Shown in pieces: positions 15,458-22,817 of a stretch of DNA of 64,000 nt (the stretch's first letter is position 1; each line of letters opens with the position of its first letter). The stretch comes from Gilvibacter sp. SZ-19. GTDB taxonomy: Bacteria; Bacteroidota; Bacteroidia; Flavobacteriales; Flavobacteriaceae. The stretch is taken from NCBI RefSeq assembly GCF_002163875.1, contig NZ_CP019333.1, positions 502,864 through 566,863 of the forward strand. The letters are read 5' to 3'. Both the position numbers and the translations under genes were made by a program. Under the pieces are notes generated by a model, which saw nothing but the letters and a program-made list of their open reading frames with translations, was not told where the DNA came from and searched no databases.

Positions 15458-16756
15458 ATGAAAAAATACTACTGCTTTCTGTTAATGCTGGCGCTTCCAT
15501 TTCTTGGCAATGGTCAAGAGCTATCCGAAGTTGAAAAAAAGATCATTGCTGCCGTGGCGGCCAACAATGCCGAACAGCTGGATTTTCTGAAAGCAGTAGT
15601 TAATATTAATTCAGGAACCTTGAACCTAGAAGGCGTAAAAGCTGTAGGCGATTTTATGGCCAAGGGCTTTAAAGACATCGGATTTGAAACCACGTGGATA
15701 GACATGCCTGCCGAGATGAACCGTGCCGGACACCTTTTTGCAGAAACAAAAGGCGATAGCGGGAAACGCCTTTTACTTATAGGGCATTTGGATACGGTTT
15801 TTGAGGCCGACAGTCCTTTTCAAGAGTTTAAAATGGTCAATGATAGCATTGCTCATGCCCCTGGTGGAAACGACATGAAAGGCGGAAATGTGGTGATCTT
15901 ATATGCACTAAAAGCATTGCAAGACAATGGTCTGTTAGACGATGCCCAGATCATTGCGGCCTTTACGGGAGACGAAGAATCCACAGGAAAACCCTTGAGT
16001 ATAAGTCGAGCAGAACTTATAAATGCGGCCAAACGCAGTGACATAGCCTTGGGATTCGAAACCGCTACCGGGTTCAACAATGCGACCATTGCCCGTAGAG
16101 GTGCCTCTGGCTGGAAGGTGACCACCAGCGGAAAACGCGCCCACTCCTCTGGTGTATTCAGAGAAGGGATAGGTGCCGGAGCGATCTTTGAAATGTCACG
16201 TATCTTGAATGAATTCTACAATGAAGTTAAGGGGCCGGAATACCTCACCTTTAACCCAGGTCATATTTTAGGTGGAACTTTTGTGGAATATGACGAAGCC
16301 AACTCCAAAGGAGAAGCTTACGGTAAATCCAATGTGGTTGCACAAACTGCCGTGGTAAAAGGCGGCTTGCGTTTTATAACCGAACAACAAAAAGATGAGG
16401 CCCGCGCTAAAATGCGTGAGATCGTTGCCAATAATTTACCCATGACCTCTGCAGAGATCAGCTTTATAGACTCATATCCGGCCATGCCTCCATCTGAAGG
16501 CAATAAGGCCTTGTTGGAAGTACTTAACCAAGTGAGTTTAGATATGGGACAAGGCGGTGTTGAAGCCTGGGATCCTGGCCGACGCGGAGCTGCAGATGTT
16601 TCCTTTGTAGCGCAGTATGTAGACTGTCTGGACGGCCTAGGCACTATGGGCTCCAGAGCACATACTCCAGAAGAGACCGTAAATCTCAACACTATAGAGG
16701 CACTGACTGCCAGAGCGGCAATTTTGATCTACAGATTGATAAATACGGAGCGCTAA
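15458..16756 (+). CDS. Secreted M20 family metallopeptidase (glutamate carboxypeptidase-like)
   Basis: 432 aa. Signal peptide (MKKYYCFLLMLALPFLGNGQ). M20 zinc-peptidase motifs: 'LLLIGHLDTVFEADSPF' (metal His and Asp), 'APGGNDMKGGNVVILYAL' (bridging Asp), 'FTGDEESTGKP' (catalytic Glu-metal Glu), a dimerisation domain around 'GASGWKVTTSGKRAHSSGV', and a C-terminal 'TMGSRAHTPEETVNL' (metal His). Resembles CPG2-type carboxypeptidases that remove C-terminal Glu. Its 3' end abuts the convergent dehydrogenase gene with no gap. Confidence 0.9.
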   Translation: MKKYYCFLLMLALPFLGNGQELSEVEKKIIAAVAANNAEQLDFLKAVVNINSGTLNLEGVKAVGDFMAKGFKDIGFETTWIDMPAEMNRAGHLFAETKGDSGKRLLLIGHLDTVFEADSPFQEFKMVNDSIAHAPGGNDMKGGNVVILYALKALQDNGLLDDAQIIAAFTGDEESTGKPLSISRAELINAAKRSDIALGFETATGFNNATIARRGASGWKVTTSGKRAHSSGVFREGIGAGAIFEMSRILNEFYNEVKGPEYLTFNPGHILGGTFVEYDEANSKGEAYGKSNVVAQTAVVKGGLRFITEQQKDEARAKMREIVANNLPMTSAEISFIDSYPAMPPSEGNKALLEVLNQVSLDMGQGGVEAWDPGRRGAADVSFVAQYVDCLDGLGTMGSRAHTPEETVNLNTIEALTARAAILIYRLINTER

Positions 16757-17971
16757 TTACTCCTTCCCGTCTACGTAATCTTGTAAGTAGGCAAAGCGTT
16801 CGGTAAGGGTACCTTCTGAGGTTGTCATTCGGGCGCGTTCTAGAATGCCTTTCTTGTCTCCATTGAAGAAGGCAGGAATCACGTGTTCCATAAACATATC
16901 TCCAAATCCTTCTGAAGCGTCCTTGGGTAACTCACAAGGTAAATTATCTACGGCCATTACAGCAATGGATCCAGGAGCCTTAAAATCTACTTCGGATTCT
17001 GCCTCAGGATCATAACCGTAAAAAGGGTCAGCTATGGTTGACGGCCGGATCGTTGAAGCAATTGGCCCGTCTATATCGCAAGATACATCGGCCACTAAAT
17101 TGATATTGAAATCTGGATGACGTACATCTTCTCGAGTAAACAAAAACGGGGCTCCGTCGCCGTAGAAATGTCCTGTAATGAACATATCACTCACCTTGGC
17201 GTACTTCATCAAGTCGCTTTCGTAGCCCGTCGGGTCGGCGTAAAAGGCGTATTTATCCATAGGCGCGCCATCGGTGCGTTTGTTGTATTCGGTGACGTCG
17301 ATCGTGCAATATACAGGCTCGTCGTAAGACTTAGACAAATAGTCGGCATCGGCGACCTCACGGATCTGCAAATGGTCTAAGATCTCTTTGGCGCCTTTGG
17401 CAACCTTGCCTGTTCCGCTTAGTATGATTCGGATATTTGGCAGGCTGATCTTATCTAATTCTGCTTTGACCTCTTTTAAGTCCGCCAAGTGCTCCACCTT
17501 AGGCAAATCGAACAAGCCGTCGCGAATTCCCAACAAGCGGAAACCATTATAGGCTCCTACTAAACCGGCATAGCGTCCAAAACCAATTAGGCGAGCTCCA
17601 CTTTTCTTAACAATGGTCTCGTGGTCGTACAGCTCTATTTTTTTGTCTAAAATAGCTTTGAGCAGCTTTCTGTTATAGGGCTGCTTTTTAATGGTGTGCG
17701 AAAAGAAAAAGTACTTCTTATTGGGAATAAGTGCCTCAACAGGAACCTCCTTGACCCCCAACATCACATCTGCATCAGAAACATCGTCAAGCACAGCCAC
17801 ACCAGCTTTGGCGTAGGCCTCATCCTTAAAAATGCGGATTTCACTAGATTCTACCACTAACTCCGCCTCCGGAAAGCTTTGCATGACTTCCTGACACTTT
17901 TCAGGTGAAAAAACCACTCTTTTGTCTGGTGGAGACTTGCGTTCTTTGATTATGGCGAATTTAACTGGCAT
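16757..17971 (-). CDS. Saccharopine dehydrogenase-like NAD(P)-dependent oxidoreductase (AlaDH/PNT N-domain)
   Basis: 404 aa from ATG 17971; the open frame runs further upstream into ssrA but that extension is not coding. N-terminal alanine-dehydrogenase/PNT-like half ('FAIIKERKSPPDKRVVFSPEKCQEV', 'VPVEALIPNKKYFFFSHTIKKQ', 'YDHETIVKKSGARLIGFGRYAGLVGAYNGFR') and an NAD-binding region 'IRIILSGTGKVAKGAKEIL'. The C-terminal half with 'VADVSCDIDGPIASTIRPSTIADPFYGYDP' resembles lysine-forming saccharopine dehydrogenase. Substrate not established in Bacteroidota. An exact -7 box (TATCTTTG) lies at 18012-18005. Confidence 0.85.
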   Translation of the reverse strand: MPVKFAIIKERKSPPDKRVVFSPEKCQEVMQSFPEAELVVESSEIRIFKDEAYAKAGVAVLDDVSDADVMLGVKEVPVEALIPNKKYFFFSHTIKKQPYNRKLLKAILDKKIELYDHETIVKKSGARLIGFGRYAGLVGAYNGFRLLGIRDGLFDLPKVEHLADLKEVKAELDKISLPNIRIILSGTGKVAKGAKEILDHLQIREVADADYLSKSYDEPVYCTIDVTEYNKRTDGAPMDKYAFYADPTGYESDLMKYAKVSDMFITGHFYGDGAPFLFTREDVRHPDFNINLVADVSCDIDGPIASTIRPSTIADPFYGYDPEAESEVDFKAPGSIAVMAVDNLPCELPKDASEGFGDMFMEHVIPAFFNGDKKGILERARMTTSEGTLTERFAYLQDYVDGKE

Positions 17972-18004
17972 TTGGAATACTTTTTGTTCAATTAGTAAGG
18001 CGAG

Positions 18005-18033
18005 CAAAGATACAGTATTTCGTGTATCTTTGC
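18005..18033. promoter_or_regulatory. Divergent back-to-back -7 boxes
   Basis: The segment contains two exact TATCTTTG boxes facing away from each other: minus strand 18012-18005 (dehydrogenase gene) and plus strand 18025-18032 (towards ssrA). They form arms of an inverted repeat GCAAAGATACA-N7-TGTATCTTTGC. No TTG element is visible at the normal -33 distance for either. Confidence 0.5.
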
Positions 18034-18088
18034 GCCCCGAAGTAGTGCTAGCGGCACACTTTGGGAATAGCGATCTTTGAAAACTCAA

Positions 18089-18485
18089 GGGGCCGACTGG
18101 TTTTGACAGCGGGACCAATTGAAATGTAAGCATATCGAGCGTTGAACCACAGCTCGTTAATCTCATGATTCACACTTTTTAAACGGCGAGAATAACTACG
18201 CCCTAGCTGCATAATCTGAATTATAGTAGGATAATGCCTCGGTCTACAAGGTAGACAAGCAGGAACGCTCTCGAAAGCCTTGGTTTACGGCATTCGATAT
18301 AGAGCGTTCGTAAAAGTAAACCTAGCCGCTTTAGGGCTTTGATAAGGCGGCGAAACTCAAATTGAAGCTAAGCCTGTTCTTGGTAGTCTTTGACCGGGGC
18401 CAGGCCGACAATCAATTAAAGACTAAATATGTAGAAAGCATTTGAATTGCCTGTTTGGACGAGGGTTCGAATCCCTCCGGCTCCA
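18089..18485 (+). ncRNA. ssrA: Transfer-messenger RNA (tmRNA)
   Basis: The acceptor stem pairs GGGGCCG (18089-18095) with CGGCTCC (18478-18484), discriminator A at 18485; CCA is not encoded. The T-arm reads GAGGGTTCGAATCCCTC. The tag reading frame GGC GAG AAT AAC TAC GCC CTA GCT GCA TAA runs 18185-18214 and gives GENNYALAA, ending in the canonical ALAA degradation signal. Length ~397 nt, normal. Works with SmpB in trans-translation to rescue stalled ribosomes. A box one base off consensus (GATCTTTG, 18072-18079) lies just upstream of the mature 5' end. The 3' end is a classical integration target, and degenerate copies of it follow. Confidence 0.97.
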
Positions 18486-18489
18486 CTTC

Positions 18490-18516
18490 AAAAGGCTACC
18501 GAGAGGTAGCCTTTTT
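18490..18516 (+). terminator. Rho-independent terminator of ssrA
   Basis: AAAAGGCTACC - GAGA - GGTAGCC followed by TTTTT: a perfect stem with U-tract starting five nucleotides after the tmRNA 3' end. Confidence 0.85.
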
Positions 18517-18666
18517 GCGTTACGCCTTCGGGATTCGAACCCCGAAGACCTGTTCTTTTTGAGTAGAAGTATTGAGAGATTTATAAATTGTGAGTATTAC
18601 TTCCTGCGCGACAGGCCTATGCCTCGCTAAAAACATCCACCGGATGTTTTTTAAACGCTCGGCAGT

Positions 18667-18677
18667 CCCCGGCTCCA
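18667..18677 (+). repeat. Degenerate ssrA 3'-end copy 1 (att-like)
   Basis: CCCCGGCTCCA matches the terminal bases of ssrA (CTCCGGCTCCA at 18475-18485) with one difference. Consistent with a remnant attachment site left by integration at the tmRNA gene; too short alone to be certain. Confidence 0.45.
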
Positions 18678-18684
18678 GGATCAC

Positions 18685-18785
18685 TTACAACTGCAATATG
18701 GCGAAAACTAAGCGAGTCCAAAAACGCTTGCGCTTTTGAGTGAGTAAAGTTTTAGTCTCAATTTCGAAGAAATTGGCAGTTGTAA
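18685..18785. repeat. Nested inverted repeat, possible structured RNA or small transposon end
   Basis: Outer arms TTACAACTGC (18685-18694) and GCAGTTGTAA (18776-18785) are exact reverse complements; an inner pair AAAACT (18704-18709)/AGTTTT (18748-18753) and a central hairpin AAAAACGC-TT-GCGCTTTT nest inside. About 100 bp overall, between two ssrA-end copies. No target-site duplication or ORF seen. Confidence 0.45.
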
Positions 18786-18837
18786 TTGCAGTACCGCAGA
18801 AACAGGGGCCCGACGAAAACACAGAGTGTTTGAGTCA

Positions 18838-18851
18838 ATCCCCGGCTCCAC
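18838..18851 (+). repeat. Degenerate ssrA 3'-end copy 2 (att-like)
   Basis: ATCCCCGGCTCCAC resembles ATCCCTCCGGCTCCAC of the ssrA end with a 2-nt deletion; the bases before it (GAGTCA) also resemble the T-loop GGTTCGA. Lies 100 nt before the 3' end of the HEPN-motif gene. Confidence 0.5.
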
Positions 18852-18952
18852 GTCCTTTTAATTCGAATACGGTCATCGAGTGATTTTTGCATAGCAAAAA
18901 TTGTATCGAGATGGCAACATTGGTTAGGAGTGAGGTACTCTCAATAAAAAGT

Positions 18953-20350
18953 CTAAACTCCGTTTTGTTTCAATAGACTTTCAGGAAACTTCCAATCTTT
19001 AATCTCTAATAGATTTAATATTAACAATGACGAAATTGTATAAAGAAGTTGATTAGCCTTTATAAGTTTCTGAGAATTTATACTAGAAACACTTCCATGG
19101 GTTATCTTATTCCGCATTTCTAACAAATCATTGACCTCTACAGGAAATTTTTCTACTGGCAGATCGCTTTCAATAAGGAATTGTCGCATGTTGTTTTTCA
19201 TTGGTTTATAGACGAGCTTTTTCTGCACGTACTCCCATTTATTTCGAAACATTTTATGTTCATCCTGGACGATTGTCTCTTTTAATAATTGGAAAGCATT
19301 TTTATATATTCTAGTTTTTTCTCTAACACTGACAATTAAATTGAACTCCTCAGAATTACGTTTTATTCCCGCGGAAGCTATCTCGAGAATATTATATAAG
19401 ACTAGAAACTTAGAATTATGATCAAGATTTCTGGCTTGAATGAAACTTGATATCATTTTGTCCAACTTCTTTCTATTTTTCAAGTAACCTTGCGCCCAAT
19501 TGAGGTTTAAAAATCCATCTGTCCCTCTTACGGACAACAAGTGATTTAAACTACTAATGCGCTTAACAATATGAGGGCTTGGAGTTTTAAAAATAAATAT
19601 TTGCTTCCCTTTTAAATTTATACATGCATAGTCGTAATCTACGTTTATACCAAGATAAAAAGAGGTTGCTTTGCAAGCGATGTTCAAATAATTCGTTAAT
19701 TCTATTTCATCCAAGTCATTCTTATGATGAAAGGTAATAATTGGGACTTTATTGATCTCTGTGATACTCTCATGAATACTATCAGTGTAATTAAACTCAA
19801 ATTCAGGACGAAAACGAGATTGACCTAGATTATAAAATGAATCTTGGTTTACTCTCCTATTGTATACGAGATTATCGTTAACCAACTTATTTAAAGGACT
19901 ATAAAAATCCTTAACCAATTCAAATCCTTGATTATTCAAATATATCTTTGAATTCTCTAAGTCTTCATCTTCCTGTGATAAATGAACAGCAATTTCACTG
20001 AGTTTAATTGACACTGCGTGCGACCTTTGTGTACCCAAATTAAAACCGGTTGTCATCCCCAAAATTTCGGATCTCGAGTAATCTATTTTTTTGAGTACAG
20101 GATTATCTCCATTTAATGTCAGTTTAACATGATCCTTAAATAGTCTATAATCTCTTTTGGAAAATATCCAATTGGCGAATTCGTTAAGTAAACCGGTTTT
20201 AGCAGTTTCATAAACTACAATTTCCACCTCACTATCTATAATATGAATTTCAGCAGGATATTCTCTTAGCTCTGAATTAATCAGAATCTCTACATTAATT
20301 GTAAACAGTCTATTTGAAGTCAATTTGAAACTAAATAACCCCACCCTCAA
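18953..20350 (-). CDS. Hypothetical protein with C-terminal HEPN-like RxxxxH motif
   Basis: 465 aa, not recognised over most of its length. The C-terminal ~150 residues are helical and end with 'LLEMRNKITHGSV' (R413-N-K-I-T-H418) followed by a hydrophobic helix 'QLLYTISSLLILNLLEI', the arrangement of HEPN ribonuclease domains such as those in ApeA-type and other defence proteins. The N-terminal half is beta-rich. The gene is visibly more AT-rich than its neighbours and lies beside ssrA-end copies, so horizontal acquisition is likely. There is no ATG near the 5' end: an in-frame TAG sits two codons before TTG 20350 and the next candidate is GTG 20344, so the true start is uncertain and 5' truncation is possible. 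Confidence 0.65.
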   Translation of the reverse strand: MRVGLFSFKLTSNRLFTINVEILINSELREYPAEIHIIDSEVEIVVYETAKTGLLNEFANWIFSKRDYRLFKDHVKLTLNGDNPVLKKIDYSRSEILGMTTGFNLGTQRSHAVSIKLSEIAVHLSQEDEDLENSKIYLNNQGFELVKDFYSPLNKLVNDNLVYNRRVNQDSFYNLGQSRFRPEFEFNYTDSIHESITEINKVPIITFHHKNDLDEIELTNYLNIACKATSFYLGINVDYDYACINLKGKQIFIFKTPSPHIVKRISSLNHLLSVRGTDGFLNLNWAQGYLKNRKKLDKMISSFIQARNLDHNSKFLVLYNILEIASAGIKRNSEEFNLIVSVREKTRIYKNAFQLLKETIVQDEHKMFRNKWEYVQKKLVYKPMKNNMRQFLIESDLPVEKFPVEVNDLLEMRNKITHGSVSSINSQKLIKANQLLYTISSLLILNLLEIKDWKFPESLLKQNGV

Positions 20351-20728
20351 CCCGGCCTAAACCGAAATGAAAATGGGGAGTATATGTTCCTCTAAGTTAT
20401 AAAATTTTAGTCCAGATTCATGAATTTATGGATAAAGTCTGGGAATGTTTTTAACACCTAATCGCCGCGAAGCGGTGAAAAACGCGACTCCTCGCGAGTC
20501 CGTAGCAAAACAAGCTGGCAGCGGCTGGCACGAGATGTGAGGAATAGTATCGAGGCGCAGCCGAGGACGAACTCCGAACATCTGTGGCTGAGGGCAGCGT
20601 AGTTTTCAAGGATGAGCGAGCGTCGCTAGACCTTTTTGCGATGCTTCATTTTAGATGTCCACCGGACATCTAAAATTCACCAGTTGCGGCAATGGGAAAA
20701 AGGACATTGAAAAAAGAGACATAATGCC
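20351..20728. other. Gene-free right flank of the island with GC-rich short hairpins
   Basis: About 380 nt without a believable gene. It changes from AT-rich DNA to a GC-rich stretch packed with short inverted repeats: CCGC-GAA-GCGG near 20463, GACTC-CTCGC-GAGTC near 20487, GAGGC-GCA-GCC near 20552, and a 13-bp perfect hairpin at 20648-20676. No second copy of the ssrA 3' end is apparent here. Confidence 0.45.
20648..20676. repeat. Perfect 13-bp hairpin with ACC loop
   Basis: ATTTTAGATGTCC and GGACATCTAAAAT are exact reverse complements around an ACC loop. The core TCCACCGGA is shared with the hairpin at 18629-18652 on the other side of the HEPN-motif gene. Confidence 0.5.
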
Positions 20729-20736
20729 TATCTTTG
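20707..20736 (+). promoter_or_regulatory. Promoter (-33 TTG, N19, -7 TATCTTTG)
   Basis: TTG at 20707-20709 and TATCTTTG at 20729-20736 with exactly 19 nt between them: a full match to the Bacteroidetes consensus. It precedes a 27-codon reading frame. Confidence 0.65.
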
Positions 20737-20758
20737 ACCAACTCAAAAAACTAAAAAA

Positions 20759-20842
20759 ATGGGCGTAGGCGGCATCGTAATTGGAACAATCGTAGTGTGC
20801 TTTATTCTTGGACTCATGATCGAGATCCAGGAGCGTTTCTAA
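20759..20842 (+). CDS. Very small predicted membrane protein (27 aa)
   Basis: Reads MGVGGIVIGTIVVCFILGLM then IEIQERF. One transmembrane helix covers nearly the whole peptide, with a charged C-terminal tail. Supported by a consensus promoter ending 22 nt before the ATG and an A-rich leader, both usual in this lineage. Convergent with the galM gene, 9 nt from its stop. Function unknown; could alternatively be a non-coding transcript. Confidence 0.5.
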   Translation: MGVGGIVIGTIVVCFILGLMIEIQERF

Positions 20843-20851
20843 ACTCTTCTC

Positions 20852-21829
20852 TTACTTAATTACCGAAAAACTATAGGTGGTCGCGGAGCGATACACCTCA
20901 TTTGGTTGTACCACTATTGATGGGAATTCCGGGCGGTTTGGCGCATCCGGATAGCCTTGCATTTCGAGGCAAATGGCTGGGAAATCTGCATTGTTATCAC
21001 CTCTTAAGCCCAAACCCTCAAAGTTAGGCGGAGTATAGACTTGTACGGCCAGCTGATTGCTCACCACCTGTATTTCAATTCCAGTTTCTGGTGCAAAGAG
21101 TCGCAAGGGTTGGTGCTCTTTTTCTAAAGCATAAGCCAGATCCAAGCCCTCCCCAATTCTATCTCCTACCCGAGCTTCCACCGAAAAGTCCTTGTTGTGT
21201 GTTTTAGTGTCTAACAGCTTTCCTGTGGGCACCACCTGCTTATCGGTTTCCAAGAATTTCTGTGTAGGAATATACAATCGATGATCTAAAACACTACCGC
21301 TACCCGCCAAATTGAAATAGGCGTGATTGCACAGATTCAAAACCGTTGTTGCATCTGTAGTGGCCTCATAGACTAGTGACAATTGGTTTTCCTCATTGAG
21401 GGTATAAGTAGCGCTAACGTGAATATTTCCCGGATATCCGCAACTTCCGGCCTCTTGTTCTAAGGCGAATATCAGCTTGTTGTTAGTCTGCTCTTTTACC
21501 GTCCAGATCTGATGCTGAAAGCCACAGCTTTCGCTGTGCAAATGCATGCCATTGTTCTGAGGCAGGGCGTAAAATTGACCATCTAGATGAAACCCTCCGC
21601 CGGAGATCCTGTTGGCCACGCGACCCACACTGGCCCCGAGACACAGATTCCAAGCCTTGGTCTTTGCAGATAGATAATCTTCTACCCTATCAAAACCCGC
21701 AACCAAGTGTTGCAGTATGCCGTGCTTATCAAGAAACTGAATATCAGTGATAGCGGCCCCAGCGTTGCTAAGGGTAACTTTGGTTCCTTTGGAATTGAAC
21801 AGCGTATAGAATTGCGCTTCTCTCTGCAT
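20852..21829 (-). CDS. galM: Aldose 1-epimerase (galactose mutarotase)
   Basis: 325 aa from ATG 21829 (an upstream TTG at 21838 is less likely). Family motifs: 'LSNAGAAITDIQFLD', 'LGASVGRVANRISGGGFHLDG' (Asn/Arg of substrate site), 'NNGMHLHSESCGF' (catalytic His), 'LNLCNHAYFNLAG' (second catalytic His), and 'PAICLEMQGYPDAPN' where the usual Glu base is expected. Interconverts alpha and beta anomers of aldohexoses, mainly galactose. No signal peptide, so cytoplasmic. Stands alone here, not in a gal operon. Confidence 0.9.
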   Translation of the reverse strand: MQREAQFYTLFNSKGTKVTLSNAGAAITDIQFLDKHGILQHLVAGFDRVEDYLSAKTKAWNLCLGASVGRVANRISGGGFHLDGQFYALPQNNGMHLHSESCGFQHQIWTVKEQTNNKLIFALEQEAGSCGYPGNIHVSATYTLNEENQLSLVYEATTDATTVLNLCNHAYFNLAGSGSVLDHRLYIPTQKFLETDKQVVPTGKLLDTKTHNKDFSVEARVGDRIGEGLDLAYALEKEHQPLRLFAPETGIEIQVVSNQLAVQVYTPPNFEGLGLRGDNNADFPAICLEMQGYPDAPNRPEFPSIVVQPNEVYRSATTYSFSVIK

Positions 21830-21841
21830 GGAGCGCAAGAT

Positions 21842-21872
21842 AAAAAAAGCCGCTTCAAAATGAAGCGGCTTT
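21842..21872 (-). terminator. Rho-independent terminator of the rhodanese genes
   Basis: AAAGCCGCTTCA - TTT - TGAAGCGGCTTT followed by a T-run on the minus strand; 12-bp perfect stem. Confidence 0.85.
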
Positions 21873-21894
21873 AAGATCTTTAGAATCGTCTTTT

Positions 21895-22299
21895 TTAGGA
21901 TTGTTCCTTTTCGGTTTCCTGACCCGATTCTTCCCAGAGCACAATACCTCCTTCTAGATCATAGATTTTTTTAAAGCCCATTTCTTTTAAGATCTCCGCG
22001 GCTCTAGCAGAGCGCCCACCCTTTTTACAATACACATAAACAGGCTTGTCTTTGTCTAGTGTTGCAGCCTTTTCTGCAAAGTCGTCGTCGGTCACACAGA
22101 TGTTGTGCGAGTTCTTTAAATGACCTTCTAGGAATTCCTGCCCGGTGCGAACATCTACCAACTGGATACTGCTATCTTTTAGAGCTTCGCTCATTTGCTC
22201 AACAGTGATCTGCTGGATCTCGCCGGCTTTGGTCTCGGTACAGGACTGAAAAATTCCAATGGCCAAAACAAGGGTTAAAAATAAATAAGCGCGTTTCAT
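21895..22299 (-). CDS. Rhodanese-like domain lipoprotein
   Basis: 134 aa. Lipoprotein signal peptide with lipobox FQSC (Cys20). Rhodanese fold with 'LVDVRTGQEFLEGHL', active-site loop 'VYCKKGGRSARA' (catalytic Cys) and 'FKKIYDLEGGIVLWEESG'. Sulfur transferase or redox protein anchored in the periplasm. 13 nt downstream of a second rhodanese gene and followed by a strong terminator, so the two form one operon. Confidence 0.88.
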   Translation of the reverse strand: MKRAYLFLTLVLAIGIFQSCTETKAGEIQQITVEQMSEALKDSSIQLVDVRTGQEFLEGHLKNSHNICVTDDDFAEKAATLDKDKPVYVYCKKGGRSARAAEILKEMGFKKIYDLEGGIVLWEESGQETEKEQS

Positions 22300-22312
22300 T
22301 TGTTCTAAATTT

Positions 22313-22624
22313 TTACTTGGTCACGTCTCCATCCCACTCGGTAAAACCACCCAATAGATTATAAGTGGTAGCAATCCCTACGGATTCTAAAACGGCACAG
22401 GCCTGAGCACTGCGGCCGCCCGAACGGCAATAGACATAATAATTTTTGTTAGGGTCCAAAGCACTCACCGCTTCCATAAAAGCTTGTGGTTGATAAATGT
22501 CCATATGCAAAGCAGACGGAATGTATCCTTCTTCTATCTCCTCCGCAGTACGCACATCGATAATAACGGCTTCAGGGTCTTGCGCTATCTGGTCTTGCCA
22601 GGCGTCGCTTGTAAGGTCGATCAT
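22313..22624 (-). CDS. Rhodanese-like domain protein (cytoplasmic)
   Basis: 103 aa, single rhodanese domain: 'VIIDVRTAEEIEEGYIPSALHMD', catalytic loop 'YVYCRSGGRSAQAC' and 'YNLLGGFTEWDG'. Lacks a signal peptide, unlike its lipoprotein neighbour, so the pair places the same fold on both sides of the inner membrane. Exact -7 box TAACTTTG on the minus strand at 22669-22662. Confidence 0.88.
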   Translation of the reverse strand: MIDLTSDAWQDQIAQDPEAVIIDVRTAEEIEEGYIPSALHMDIYQPQAFMEAVSALDPNKNYYVYCRSGGRSAQACAVLESVGIATTYNLLGGFTEWDGDVTK

Positions 22625-22661
22625 AGTCTAATAAACTTTGTTTAAGAGCTTTTAGTATGTT

Positions 22662-22669
22662 CAAAGTTA
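22662..22669 (-). promoter_or_regulatory. -7 box of rhodanese operon
   Basis: Minus strand TAACTTTG, exact consensus, about 37 nt before the ATG of the cytoplasmic rhodanese gene. Confidence 0.5.
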
Positions 22670-22817
22670 AGTATAACCATCAAAATTCACACCAGAATTT
22701 TTACAAAAAAGCTCCTAAGCATGCCCAAACAAGGACATCTTACCAGATTCGTAACCGCTTTTGCAAAACCGTGGACCATTGCAATATTTCCACTCCGCAG
22801 TAACCGAAAGACTAAAC

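Larger units (their letters stand above)
18486..18952. other. Gene-free left flank of the ssrA-associated island, with structured remnants
   Basis: 467 nt without a believable gene. After the ssrA terminator it holds: a T-arm-like hairpin at 18526-18547 (minus strand CTTCGGG-GTTCGAAT-CCCGAAG); a terminator-like hairpin at 18629-18652 (AAAACATCC-ACC-GGATGTTTT plus T-tract); a copy of the ssrA end at 18667-18677; a nested inverted repeat at 18685-18785; and a second ssrA-end copy at 18838-18851. This mosaic looks like decayed ends of integrated elements. Confidence 0.5.

Noticed and set aside
17972-18166. 65-codon N-terminal extension of the saccharopine-dehydrogenase-like gene
   Set aside because: It would read through the divergent promoter boxes and the 5' end of ssrA; the family start fits ATG 17971.
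18442-18630. Plus-strand frame across the 3' end of ssrA
   Set aside because: It runs through the tmRNA T-arm, acceptor stem and terminator, so it is RNA-gene sequence, not a protein gene.
18486-20728. Retron, group II intron or CRISPR in the structured DNA around the HEPN gene
   Set aside because: There is no reverse transcriptase or cas gene and no regularly spaced repeat; inverted repeats alone are insufficient.
22657-22803. 48-codon plus-strand frame in the rhodanese/thioredoxin intergenic region
   Set aside because: No promoter in the right direction, no recognisable features, and it overlaps the minus-strand rhodanese promoter.
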